A DNA stretch of 64,000 nt from Sipunculus nudus (lineage: Eukaryota; Annelida; Sipuncula; Golfingiida; Sipunculidae), in contig CM049320.1 in NCBI GenBank assembly GCA_026874595.1, positions 39,804,714 to 39,868,713 on the forward strand, in the 5' to 3' direction. Below, one piece after another: positions 1 through 10,928 of the stretch. The position numbers were made by a program, and so were the translations under genes. Within the stretch, counting starts at the first letter, position 1; the number at the start of each line of letters is the position of its first letter. The notes under the pieces were generated by a model. The model made no database searches and had not been told where the DNA came from. It saw only the letters and a list, made by a program, of their open reading frames with translations.

Positions 1-780
1 ATAATATCAATTGACAGTCGCACTGGTTTTACCTGTAACAACACCTGGTAGGAACAACCAGTCGATAGATGCCTGTACAATATTAGGGTGGAGACTTTGA
101 AACGTTTCCATTGTTCGAGTTCCTCTTCGGGTTTTCGAAAACAGTTTTACCAATCGAGGCATTCAGCACCCTTGGGGATGGGATGTCTGTGGCGCACGAA
201 GTGTGAGCCGAGACTCGGATGTGGGGTCGCACTCCTATATTTCTAGCTGTTGGACATAGAGAATCAATGCGAACGCTTGTACTGGGTTTTGACCATTGCC
301 AGTTATTTAAAAAAAACCAGTCACTTGTGTAAACACGGTACTTACAACTTACCTTTATAAGGGCATTCCTGGCATGAAATGGCTGGGCACCTGCCCTAGG
401 CTGAAATGACCTCACTGGAGGGTATCCTTACGCATGCTTAACCAAGATTCCTTTCTTTAATTTTTGAAAATAATATCAATTAACAGTCGCACTGTTTTTA
501 CCTGTAACAACACCTGGTAGGAACAACCAGCCGATAGATGCCTGTACAATATTAGGGTGGAGACTTTGAAACGTTTCCATTGTTCGAGTTCCTCCTCGGG
601 TTTTCGAAAACAGTTTTACCAATCGAGGCATTCAGCACCCTTGGGAATGGGGTGTCTGTGGCGCACGAAGTGTAGCTTTTGGACAAAGAGAATCAATGCG
701 AACGCTTGTACTGGGTTCTGACCATTGCCAGTTATTTAAAAGAACAGTCACTTGTGTAAACACGGTACTTACAACTTACC
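1..780 (+). repeat. 469-bp tandem sub-repeat, two copies (U0)
   Basis: Sub-copy 1 is 1-352 (its left part is outside the window) and sub-copy 2 is 353-780. Each full copy begins ctttataagggcattcc, the 3' half of candidate exon h, and ends just before ctttgatttcac, so CTTT is shared at both edges. Sub-copy 2 has lost about 40 bp after gcgcacgaagtgt. A polyadenylation-type AATAAA lies just downstream at 800-805. Confidence 0.85.
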
Positions 781-3015
781 CTTTGATTTCACTCCAGTGA
801 ATAAAACATGTTATGACACTTTGACTATATTTATTTAAAAAATAATACGATTACAACGTAGAATTAAAATCAGTTTACACAACCCTTCAATATTTGTCAC
901 AAATCACCTCTCATTTCGACGATTCTTCTTTCAATGTGGAATTCCATTGTGTAATACAACATTTTTTTCCCTAAGCGTCTCAGACTTCTCATTTTCTTTC
1001 CATTGAAAGCCTGATGAATGAATATTTATTTAAAAAACAAATGCTTTACTTGACATTGATGAAAGGAGCTTTCATTCCCTAATCACATTGTCGCAATCTT
1101 CCTTTCTTGACTTTGTTTGTTTGAAATGTGTTGCACTTCTGCACAGCAATACTTAAATACAAACGCCGTGAAGGAAAAGGTAGCACGCCTGCAAAAGAAA
1201 ACAGGCTATACGGTTTCTATTCGTGTCTTATATAAATAAACGACAAAAGAACAATATTTATAATGTGGATTGAATACTTATGTATGCTTTGAAAATGTGT
1301 GCCTTTCCTTGGCGGATAAATGATTTACAGAATATATTTGAAAACAAAATCTTTATGCCGAAAGAGACCCTCCGCTTCTGTTGTCGACAAAATAACGTAA
1401 ATTATTCAAGTCCGAGCGCAAACGTGTTATGCACCCTTCGTCAAGGCCTAGCCGGATTATACACCCCACGTGTGCCATTGTCTCCATATCACAACATATT
1501 GTCCTTCCCTTTCAAGGTCTTTGTTTTCATTGGCTGCATATACGCGGCTGTAAAATAAATCGGCCCCATATATCCTATATATTTATTTTTTTTCTCTTGT
1601 TTTCTTATAATATTAGTGGGTTAATGTCTATTCTAAATATACAGAACAAGCCTGATTAGTTTACATGTATTAAAACCCCAAACGTTTTTTTCAAAACTGC
1701 AATTATCAAACTCTATTATAAAAATTAAGTTAAACATGATATTTCAATAAACATACCTAGGTTTGTCACACCCCGCCCAACCTCCATCATAAATCGGTCC
1801 AAAGGAAGCTTTCCAAGGTGTTGTCAATCCTTCTTGTGTATGTACTGCAGAGAGCAGTTTCAAAATAACTGCCTAGTGATCGGCTCATTGCCATAGGTCA
1901 ATGTTAGGCATGCGTCAATCAAAACCCATGGAATGTATTTGAATTTAAAGTGTTTTGTATTCTTTGTGGATATCTGAGTTTCTAAAGTTGAGCTATTATC
2001 TGGCAGTATAATGCATCCCTCCTGTGCCAAGGTCTCCATATCACAACCAGGACTCAGTGGCCCGCCTTCCCTTCCAAGGTCTTTATTTTCGTTGAGCAGT
2101 TGCGAATTTAAACTGTCCAATGATCCGATACAATGTATTTGCATCCATTTCTTTTCTGGCCGGTGTGGACAGCTGCTGATGTTTGCACGTGTTTGCAGTA
2201 GACTGTATGATAATGACATGTTTGACCCCAATGGGTAAGTAACACGGCTTAAAGATTTGGATAAACTGTTCCAACAAGAATCCCCCGCTTTCAGGCTATT
2301 AAGTGTTGTTGTTATGCCAGGTTTTTCTTTATTAGATCGTCGATACCGTCACCTGATAGGGCTTAAGAAATATATCGATACGAATCGATACGGCTCGATG
2401 TGCTTTGTCTGCTGTATTGTTGTATCGATGAAACATACTAAGTGCTACCGAATATTGCAATACTTCTATCATAACACAGTTTCATAATACATATATAAAT
2501 ATACAACTGAAACTGGTGTTTATTTCGGAAATCTCGCAATTTTTATTTAATTAGGTTTTGTCAAATATATTTAAAATGACAGTATAGTCTCATACCGCTT
2601 TAAATACAAAAAGACCACTACCAATTTGAAAAGGCTACCATTTGTGCTTTGTGATCGGCTTCATGCACGGGAAGCATTAATCAGTTTTTGATACTATCAG
2701 ATTTGCAACATTTGTCGTATCTTGTGTGCTATCTAGGCCCTTGCTTGGATAAGAAGAAGCCCAAAAGTAATCGCCTTGTCCGTCTGTCTGTTTATCTATC
2801 TGTATGTCCGTAATTTTTTTAAATAAAAGCTTCACTTTGATAACTACTGATAATAACTCCAACTCGGTTGACATATCAATTTTAAGCTTGAATTTTAATG
2901 GTCCCACAGACACCTTGTGTTATAAATTGTCATTGTTTGGGATTGTTTTAGTTTATTTAAGTAGCTTGCATTATTTACCCCCAATCATTAACCCTGTAGC
3001 AGGCATTTTCCTCAG

Positions 3016-3828
3016 ATTTGGATTCATCTAGGTAAATTTAAAGTAGTGCATATGAAGAGAAGATCTTTTGCGTTTCCTGAAGGTATATTTGAAATAATTG
3101 CTGAGAATAAGCTGCACATGCAAGAAGTTACATTATTCACATATTAGACCATGGTAACCAGAGACGTAAACTGCCAGTCATCTGAGCCGTTGAGATATTC
3201 CATCGTCCATTATTCAGCAGTGTGGTCTTTATTCAGGTACAAATTAAAACAGTGGAAACTTTAGAAGGTCAGATCCCTTACATAGAGATCTTTGGGCATT
3301 ATTTTGGACACCTGCATTATTTGTTCAAAACAGCTGGAAAACTGCAGCATATATTTCTTCTGAAAATTTGAATGTATTATCTTTCAAATGAACCTAACCT
3401 TTTTTTGTTGAATTTATCTTTACCACTGGTTTAAATTCAGTTAAATTCTATCTCAATCATACCCCTGGGGTGTACATCAGATCATTGTATATATTAGTTT
3501 AAAGCCATAGCCAAATAACATTATTTTGTTTATATATAAATTTAGGTTTGTATATTCTACTTTGACGATCCCACTGATGCATCACTGTCAAAGTGAAGGT
3601 CTATATGCAGTATCTTATCTTAGTCTGCCTGATATACTGGTACATTCACTTTATAAGTTTGTGGGACCCCCCGCAATGTTCATCATCTATACCTGCATGA
3701 AAAATGTGGCTTATTCTTCTTTTTCTCTGCAGGGGTGCCAGGCTGTGGCCAAAAAATTCCATCTCAAACTTGACCACTTTCTGCCAGCCAACAGTTTAAA
3801 AGGAGCAAATACCTTTGTTCGTGCTTGA
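3016..3828 (+). CDS. Candidate exons a-d of an unidentified gene (U0)
   Basis: Four exon-like stretches lie close together on the + strand. Exon a (3,016-3,082) follows a good pyrimidine-AG acceptor, is open in one frame (IWIHLGKFKVVHMKRRSF...) and ends in GAAG|gtatat. Exon b (about 3,221-3,368) reads VQIKTVETLEGQ then IEIFGHYFGHLHYLFK and runs into TGA with no clear donor before it. Exon c (about 3,546-3,591) follows aaatttag and reads IFYFDDPTDASLSK before gtgaag. Exon d (from 3,733) follows tttttctctgcag and reads GCQAVAKKFHLKLDHFLPAN. All are short and no family was recognised. The phases of a to b do not reconcile, so at least one boundary is wrong or the gene is decayed. Confidence 0.4.
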
Positions 3829-4156
3829 AATATTGTCTCTGATATTTGTGTCAGGGTTATCAATAAGTTTTGAAATTCAGATCTTCTTAATTGTTCAAAA
3901 TCAATGCACTGTGGAAGACATTTGATCATTTATTAAGCATTGCACATGGAAAGTATAATCAGAATACTTATAATAAAGGCTATTCATCAATAGCCTATAT
4001 CTTATAAAGCAATCTGGTAAATGCAATTACTTAGAATAATTGAATCAACATGACAAGTAAGAATGTATGGATCTTTAATTAACAGTTGGCCACTTTACAT
4101 ATTCAATGTTACAGATGTTAAATAGATCATTTTTTTTTGTATGTTACATATTGCAG

Positions 4157-4302
4157 GCAGTAGTTGAGGCCTTTGAAATCCTTCAAGACAAAATGACCTC
4201 TGAAGGATATCTACAGGAAAAGCCAACCCACGTACTGGCCACATGGGAAAGAATGATTCCCAAGAGCCCTCAAGTACTGAGAGATCTGAAAATTCATTAC
4301 TG
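4157..4302 (+). CDS. Candidate exon e of an unidentified gene (U0, intact)
   Basis: A 146-nt exon lies between acceptor catattgcag and donor ACTG|gtgagg. It begins in phase 0 and ends in phase 2. The 48 complete codons (AVVEAFEILQDKMTSEGYLQ, then ...PTHVLATWERM... and ...VLRDLKIHY) look like a soluble helical segment and have higher GC than the flanks. The other two frames have stops. No domain was recognised. The next candidate exon to the right, f of U1, would create an immediate TGA if joined, but g of U1 would continue in frame. Confidence 0.55.
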
Positions 4303-4381
4303 GTGAGGAGATACACTGGCTCACTTGACAATTTAATGCAGGCGAGAACTGAGACAATCATAGAACAGACAGATATGGGAT

Positions 4382-4736
4382 TATTATTATTATTATTAGT
4401 CTCCTGCAATAGGAGGGAGAATTACTAAAATGGTCCGCGTCCGTCCGTTCCGCCCGTTTACACTTCTCTACCAAATATCTCCGAAACCGATGTTTATAAA
4501 CAACATTTTACATACATAGTCTTCATATGACTGGCATGTGGTTATGAACTGCAGGTAGCCACACCTACTGTTACACTATTTTTACGATCCAAAAGGGTCT
4601 TTTTTATTTTCAAGTGAATAAATATGAAAACTAGAATTTTCAAATCATATGCTTTTGAGCTATCTAGCTCGAAAGTACCCCAAAGAATAATGAAAAAATG
4701 GATACAAAACTCCAATATCAGAATAACTAATCCATT
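4382..4736 (+). repeat. Interspersed repeat just 3' of exon e, truncated by the type A junction (U0)
   Basis: It starts with ATT trinucleotide repeats and a small stem (CTCC tgcaat GGAG), followed by the CG-rich run gcgtccgtccg typical of invertebrate interspersed repeats. It continues AT-rich until cut at the junction. The same truncated form is at 15,372-15,726 in U1. The fuller form is at 26,413-28,060 in U2 and 44,704-46,390 in U3. Confidence 0.55.
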
Positions 4737-5097
4737 AAAAAAAAGACAGAGACACGGTCGTATCATGTTGCATTGCACGATGCACAAATGCTTAACAGCA
4801 AAAGAAGCAATGTTAAGGTTTCGGCGCCAATAATGGAAATTGTGAAAAAGCATTGGACTTATATAATCTGTTTGATCAAGTGCCATAATATAATAGAACG
4901 TTGGCGGCCGAGGAACCCGTATTGAAATGTCGTTACATTTCCGTTTCTGCCTACATGACAATTGGGCCTGATGTAGTATAACTTTTCTGAAACATGTAGG
5001 GGAAATATAGATGAAAACTATTTCCACAGGATAAATCATCATTTATGACTGTGACTGCCTGGTTCAGTGCACAGGTAATTTCCCTCAGAATCCTCCA
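4737..5097 (+). repeat. Type A junction segment between U0 and U1
   Basis: About 361 bp are present only here and at 15,727-16,087. To the left, copies agree up to gaataactaatc (4,732) and then differ. To the right, all copies agree from ctaactacactc (5,098). Because the segment always directly precedes the unit start, it is best read as original left-flank DNA picked up by a second tandem duplication. A 166-codon minus-strand frame crosses it (4,542-5,042) but straddles the breakpoint and looks fortuitous. Confidence 0.7.
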
Positions 5098-6504
5098 CTA
5101 ACTACACTCATCTATCAGCGGTTATAAAGTGCAGTTGTTATTTATCTATATCTTCTTCGCTTGAACCATTGCCTTACTTAAACTGTTTTCCGGGCTTTCA
5201 TCGCCAGGTCTTGCTCAGGTCCGATAACTTTCATCAATACAATAAGAGAGGGATCATTCATATATATATTAAGTCCAAAATATATACTTCGATTATCAGT
5301 TTTATGAGAAGGGGCAATATGTATGTTGGTTATATTCCCAATTACCCAAATGACACAAAAAAATAATTTTACCGGCTACATTCTGGAACAGGATAATTAC
5401 CGCCCCAGAAGTATATGTCTCCAGATATCAACCATTTCTGTTTTAATGTATTAAAGACCTATTTCCCTCGCTCTGCTTCTATTAATATAACTTTTGTTTG
5501 ACTGATCTAAATTTAAATCTAACATGACATTCCAATCACCTCCAATAATCCTGTGATCATTGGAAAGATTCTCAATCTCTAAAAATAGCCTTTAATAAAT
5601 TGTTTGCGATTCATTATAAGGCTAATATACATTTACTAATGTGATCTTATAATCGTTCACTAAGCAGACTAAAATTTTATCTTTATCTTAAACCGCTTTT
5701 CGATTTCACAAGAAATATTGTTCTTAAATTCTATGGCTGAATCCCTAGCATTTGTTGTACTATGGCTGTTTATGTTTTTTTTTGTATCCATTCTGCTCTA
5801 AATTTATCTTCTGTTACTTAACTACTGGGAGTTTCTCGCATAAAAACTCTCTCTATATCTGTCTTTCTTTGTAATCAATAAAAAATCTCTCATCTTTTCG
5901 TAAAGCTGCCTTAACCCCGTACATAGATGAACACTATGTTCAATTATTAAATCTGTGTGAAAAACAATCCATGTGGCCCACCTAACAATCATGATCTATC
6001 TGTATTAGCGATATTATGAGAAATCAGATTAAAGCAGCAACATTTAATCATAAAATATAAACCCTGAAGTTGAAATTTTTACACTTTCCACAAACAATTA
6101 AAATTGCAAAATACACAGTATAAGAAAACATAAACAATATAGCAAATAAGTCACTGCCTTTAACCCCGGCTTGGCAGCATTTCAACAGCCTAATATTTTG
6201 CCGTCACATTTAACTCTGATCTTCCCCCAGTGCTGCCGCCTGTCGTACATAAAAGAAACTACATCATAAAAATTCACTTCTCTGCATTTTCAAGTTCCTG
6301 TTTTCTTGCATGTAGTTCCTCCACTGTTGTGTCTAGTTCTATTCTATCTTACACATTTCTTTAATACCTATGCTTTAACCGCTTCTGCATTTTGCAAGAT
6401 ATCGGGGTCTTTCCACCATAATTGTTATCAGAGCAAAGTGAGCGCGGTCCCATGGGTTCTTTGCATTGCAACATCAGGATTTCATTGGAATTTAAAATTC
6501 CCTT

Positions 6505-6865
6505 ATTACGTTTCATTCCTTATTCGCTCATTGCCTTGTTATTTGTTATTCTGTTTCATTGATTATTTTTTTATTTTTCGCTAATTTTCTTTTTAGTTAT
6601 TACTTTGTCTTATTGATTGTTATTTATTATTCGCTAATTGCCTTGTTATTTGTTACTCTGTATCATTGAATTATTATTTATTATTCGCTAATTGCCGAAT
6701 TTTTTATTGTTTTATTGAATTGGTTTCATTATTCACTAATTTCCTTTCTATTCGTTATTCTGTCTCTGAATTGTTATTTATTATTCGCTAATTGACCTGT
6801 CATTTTTTATTCCGTCTCACTGCTATGATATTTATTTTTTTATTGCTTTGTTTACTATTATCTTT
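6505..6865 (+). repeat. Degenerate minisatellite, TTATTCGCTCATTGCC family (U1, first cluster)
   Basis: Imperfect 40-60 bp monomers built from ttattcgctcattgcc, ttgttatttgttattctg and tctcattga recur here. The same family recurs at 9,765-10,110 and 10,575-10,665. Equivalent first clusters are 17,495-17,855 (U2) and 32,025-32,375 (U3). The periodic sequence creates spurious open frames of 90-160 codons. Confidence 0.75.
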
Positions 6866-7060
6866 CATGAACATATTTATATCCTGCTACAAGTTGCCTT
6901 CGAAAAATTGTTTTATCGGGCTATGGCTTAAGTTTCTATACTGCTGCTATTCTCTTAACTGTTAGGAAGGTCATCACAAGAGAGCTTGTGAGGTAGAAAG
7001 AGACCATGGCTCTCATTGGTCAGACGTACTAATTTATTTTATTTGTCCAAAGCTTGCAAA

Positions 7061-7063
<3 letters not shown>

Positions 7064-7102
<39 letters not shown>
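7064..7102. repeat. (AT)n microsatellite, U1
   Basis: An uninterrupted run of AT dinucleotides; its length differs between units. Confidence 0.95.
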
Positions 7103-7107
<5 letters not shown>

Positions 7108-8691
7108 TTCCACTAATTATTCGCACAAGGATATTTGATTAGATTCTATTGTTTTATAGTTATTTTTAGCTTTATAAACAAACTCAAAATAGGATTTCTA
7201 CAAGAGTATTCCTTGCATGATACTGCCGACAATATGCCGTAGGCTAAAATGACCTAGTTTGAGGGGTTCCTTACTTATGAATCATTGAGCTTCCATTATT
7301 ATATTTAAAAAATAATATCCATTAACAGACGCACTAGTTATAGCAGTGAGGACAGCTGGTCTCTGTTGGGGAGAATTCACTCTAGTAGGATCAACAAGCT
7401 GATAGGTGCCTGTACAATATTAAGGTGGAGTCTTGGAAACGTTTCCTTTGTCTGAGTTCTTCTTCTCATTTATCCTAAGACGAGTTTTCGGAAGCCATTT
7501 TCTCAATCAGGGCATTCAAAACACGGGGTGTGTCTGTAAAGCCCGAACTGTGACCTTGACACCCGGATAAGGGATTTCATCTCGGAATTTCTAGCTGTTG
7601 GACTAAAGAGAATCTAATTTAGTGCTTGTACTGGTCACTAACCATTGCCGGTTATCTAAAAAGCATTCAATTGTGTAAACAAAATCTTCCCCTTTGATTT
7701 CGCTCCGTCAAAAAATCGTATCATGACACAATATCTAATACATAATGATACGCAAATGACGTTCAAGAAAAAAATTCAAGTTCCCAATTCCTTCATTATT
7801 TGGCAAAAATCACCTCTCTTTGAACGCTCAAAATTATAATGTAACTTGCCAACACTTTGGCTTGAGCATACCGGACTCTTCCATTTTACATTTACATGTT
7901 TTCTTTTTTTCTGTCTTTGTGGATATCTGAGTTTCCAAAGATGGGCAAGCCATCTCACCGGACCCTTGCGGTTCTTGTGCCACTCTCTCCATATCACCAC
8001 AAGGACTCGTTTACTCTTCGTAGGTTTTTTATATTAATTCCAGTCTTAAGCCACTGCGGAATCAAATAGTTCAAAGTTTCCATATATTATATTTGCATCC
8101 ATGAGATTTCTGATCTTGTGTGTATAGCGGAGGATGTTCGCATGTGACTGCAACAGACGGGATGGTTATTACATGTTTGGCCCCACGGTTCAGTAACAAA
8201 ACTTCAAGCAGCGGATAAACTGTTCCAACAACAAGTTCCGGTCCAATGCTAAAAATGTTGTTGTGTCGTAATTTTCTTCTTTAAGCTGTCGATAATGCCA
8301 CCTGATACAGCCAGAGAAATGTATCGATACGATTCACCTGCTCACGCTTTATGATATCCTTTGCTTGATTGTCGTAAAAAGGAAACACACTGACTGCTTG
8401 TAAATATAAATGTAAATTTATTCAAAAACACAAACTTAACAATTAAAAAATTTAATCTATAATTGTTAAGATTGACTCTTTTATACATGATTGAGACCAA
8501 ATGTATTGTGATAATATTATATTGTAGACTTGATGACAAATGGATACTTTTCTCATGACGAGCCGGCGCATGTGAGTGACAATAGAAGATTTTAACAATG
8601 GTTTCATTTTTTTTTGATGATGTAGGGTGTATTCATACAATGATGTCAGTAGAGCAAACCTTCCTCTTTATAACCCATAGTTTTATTTCAG

Positions 8692-8741
8692 ATTGTGCAA
8701 GGTCCGAGTGCAAGTGGAACACTATCTGGAAGTTCATTTAT
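8692..8741 (+). CDS. Candidate exon f (U1)
   Basis: Fifty nucleotides lie between a strong acceptor (agttttatttcag) and a consensus donor (TTTAT|gtatgt). All three frames are open because it is so short; the frame joining to exon g reads IVQGPSASGTLSGSSF. The splice sites are better than the coding evidence. Copies are at 19,701-19,750 (U2) and 38,390-38,439 (U3). Confidence 0.3.
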
Positions 8742-8880
8742 GTATGTGCTGTATTATTTTCAGTTCATAAATGTCAAGTTAATGAAAGATACACAGTGAC
8801 AAAATGTTCAGAGTAGGTAATGGGTCATCTGATCTTGGAGGAGCACGTTGAGGAGTCAACATCAGGCAAGTTACAATGAC

Positions 8881-8881
8881 T

Positions 8882-8915
<34 letters not shown>

Positions 8916-8919
8916 GTAT
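8881..8919. repeat. (AC)n(AT)n compound microsatellite, U1
   Basis: AC repeats followed by AT repeats lie between candidate exons f and g. Confidence 0.95.
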
Positions 8920-9193
8920 ACTTGTCTTTAGGCCGTCCATTACGCCCAATTAAATATATAATAAATGTATTAATTATAGAGAACCCCTGTAATAATTGTA
9001 CAGAAGTCTGGTATCTTACATAGAAATCGTACATTTACAGAGGAAGGAAAATAGTACTTCTTCAGTGTTGAATAAACTGCATTAAGGTAGATGTATAACA
9101 CATTGTTAATTGCATTATCATATTAAGGCCAAATGTATATCGAGCAAATAAATAATGTACATTAAAATACAACCAGACATGAGGAATATGCAG

Positions 9194-9296
9194 TTATCTC
9201 ACACCAAAGGGGTATGACATGATGACAGAACCAACACTGTCAGCCCTTCCGTCCCCGAAGGAGGCAGCCGTTCCAAACGCCAAGTCAGACCTGCAG
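9194..9296 (+). CDS. Candidate exon g of an unidentified gene (U1)
   Basis: This is a 103-nt GC-richer island in AT-rich DNA, with acceptor atatgcag and a clean donor CTGCAG|gtacat. One frame is open (YLTPKGYDMMTEPTLSALPS, then ...KEAAVPNAKSDLQ) and the others hit stops. It needs a 2-nt carry-in and ends in phase 0, which fits exon h. Joined after exon e, whose carry is TG, it stays in frame. An alternative acceptor at 9,208-9,209 would give a phase-0 start. No family was recognised; the Pro/Ser/Ala/Lys-rich composition suggests a linker. Confidence 0.55.
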
Positions 9297-9764
9297 GTAC
9301 ATGAATATGTAAGTAATTTCACTCACCACTTTTTTCTACATTCATTTATAAAATAATACCATAAAAGTCCACTGAAAGATTTCCAAGCAAGGTCCGTACG
9401 TATGTGAAATGGTGCGAAATTCACAGGCTGCCTGGAAAAACTGAATCATAAACTGAATCAGGAACATGAGGAACAGGCGGGATGCAACAGTAACTACATT
9501 TATTGCATGAAAATATCCCAAGTATATTTTCAACATAATCCTTCATTAGTACACACTGCAGTCGTTCTATATCTAAATCTCCTCTGCTTGAATCGCTGCT
9601 TTGTTTAGCAAAATTTTCGGGGTTTCACCACCAGATCTGGTGCAGGGCCGATAGTTGTTATCAAACCAATGAGAGAGGGTGTGTAAGGGTTTTTCAAGGT
9701 AGAGTTGGATGCACAATACGGCATCTGGCTGTCATTTTATATATTTATGTCTAATCTTTGTTTT

Positions 9765-10215
9765 ATTTTATTCTCTCACTGCCTTTATGTTTATTATACA
9801 CTTATATCCTTGTTATACATTATTCGCTCATTACCATCATATTGATTATACTCTCCCTGCTTTGTTAATAACTGTTCTCTCATTGCCTTGACATCGAATA
9901 TTCTGTCCTTATCTTGATATTTCCTATTCCGTCTAATTGCCTTTTATTTATTTTCCCTTCAATGTCCGGAAAGTTATTTAACTCTGATTGTTTTTTATTT
10001 GACTCTCATTGCCTGTTTTTTTTATTATTCTCTCTCATTGACTTGACATAATTAATATGTCTCACTGCCTTGTTTTCTATTAATCTCTCCTTGCCATATT
10101 TATTATGCTTTCTCATTACCTTACACATTGAAACATATTTTCATCCTGTCTCATTATCTAACACATTTGAAACATATTTTCATCTTGTCTCATTATGTTA
10201 CACATTTGAAACATA
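9765..10215 (+). repeat. Degenerate minisatellite, second cluster (U1)
   Basis: This is the same TTATTCGCTCATTGCC family, followed by three tandem copies of a cacatttgaaacatattttc motif at about 10,120-10,220. Equivalents are 20,785-21,255 (U2) and 39,515-39,975 (U3). Confidence 0.7.
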
Positions 10216-10835
10216 TTTTCATGTTCATACATGAAAACCTTCGGGAGAAAGCCTTCTTGATTTTCTTGTATTAATAAAACAACTGACATAAGCATGTACA
10301 TAAAAAGTCTTCATTGCCTTGTTATTTAATTGCTTAAGTACTGATGCTTTGTGCATAGCGTCATTTTCTTATCAGATTTCCGGACTTCCTACGTTTATTT
10401 CGCGGCTGTTATAAACTGCTGTCGTACTTTATCTTTAGCTCCTAACCTTTAGCCACTGCTTTATTCAGAAAAAAACTTTAGAAAACCTTATTCAGAAAAA
10501 AACTTTATTTCAAAAGTTAGAGTTAGACAATGCAACACCAGGCTATCATAGGTATTTATTATAACCTCATTTCGTATTATTCCTTATTCGCTCATTGCCT
10601 TGTTATTTGTTATTCTGTCTCATTGATGTTATTTATTATTCACTCATTGCTTTCTTATTGTTATTTTATGCCTTTAGTTTCTATACCGCTGCTATTCCCT
10701 TATTTTTTTAAAGAGGATCACTACTAGACGTACTTGTTTGTTTTATTGGCCAAAGCCAAGGAAACTGTCATATGCATGAGATTTGTTAGTAATTAATCGT
10801 ACATGGTGCATTCTATAACTTTTCTATCGTTTCAG

Positions 10836-10928
10836 GATGTTCTAAGCTTTATACACGAATACAAGTGGGATCTTTATAAGGGCATTCCTGGCATAAAATG
10901 GCTGGGCACCTGCTCTAGGATGAAATGA
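10836..10928 (+). CDS. Candidate terminal exon h of an unidentified gene (U1)
   Basis: The exon follows acceptor ctatcgtttcag, starts in phase 0 exactly as exon g requires, and reads DVLSFIHEYKWDLYKG then IPGIKWLGTC and a few more residues before TGA (10,926-10,928). It is therefore a likely C-terminal coding exon, with the sub-repeats as 3' untranslated region and AATAAA at 11,788. In U1 the third residue from the end is Met where U2 and U3 have Leu. The second sub-repeat duplicates its last 18 codons with changes. No family was recognised. Confidence 0.5.
   Translation, partial: DVLSFIHEYKWDLYKGIPGIKWLGTCSRMK

Larger units (their letters stand above)
1..4736 (+). repeat. Segmental duplication unit U0 (partial, right part only)
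   Basis: Base 1 corresponds to base 10,989 of U1 at a constant offset of 10,988, and the match is nearly perfect as far as exon e. The unit is cut by the window edge, so exons f-h of U0 are not visible. Contents in order: the two 469-bp sub-repeats, AT-rich intergenic or intronic DNA, candidate exons a-d, exon e, and the start of an interspersed repeat in which the type A junction lies. Visible differences from U1 are single bases, for example tgtatgataatg here against tgtatggtaatg there. Such closeness could also reflect an assembly duplication. Confidence 0.9.
5098..8340 (+). repeat. Old internal duplication, block I (U1 example)
   Basis: Block I is a diverged relative of block II, which runs from about 9,540 into the next sub-repeats to about 13,470. 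Matched landmarks: the Gly/Phe-rich stretch at 5,150-5,260 against 9,565-9,690; tttctatactgctgctattc near 6,931 against tttctataccgctgctattc near 10,680; 7,240-7,700 against the sub-repeat; tttgtggatatctgag near 7,916 against about 12,953; ataaactgttccaacaa near 8,213 against 13,250. Many indels separate them, so this duplication is much older than the array. Equivalent blocks start at 16,088 (U2) and 30,615 (U3). Confidence 0.7.

Noticed and set aside
1280-1558. 92-codon frame conserved in all four units
   Set aside because: Conservation only reflects recent duplication; there are no splice signals or protein-like features, and overlapping frames are open too.
4542-5042. 166-codon minus-strand frame, repeated at 15,532-16,032
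   Set aside because: It crosses the type A breakpoint, is broken in U2 and U3, is Phe/Ile-rich as expected from AT-rich DNA, and resembles no family.
8692-8741. Exon f as a firm coding exon
   Set aside because: It was kept only as a candidate: all three frames are open in 50 nt and joining it after exon e gives a stop.
8812-8846. Possible exon (VGNGSSDLGGA) between f and g
   Set aside because: The acceptor has no pyrimidine tract and the donor is weak; f to g is already in frame without it.
6505-10220. CRISPR-like regular repeats
   Set aside because: Monomers are degenerate with no uniform spacers, and the DNA is eukaryotic.
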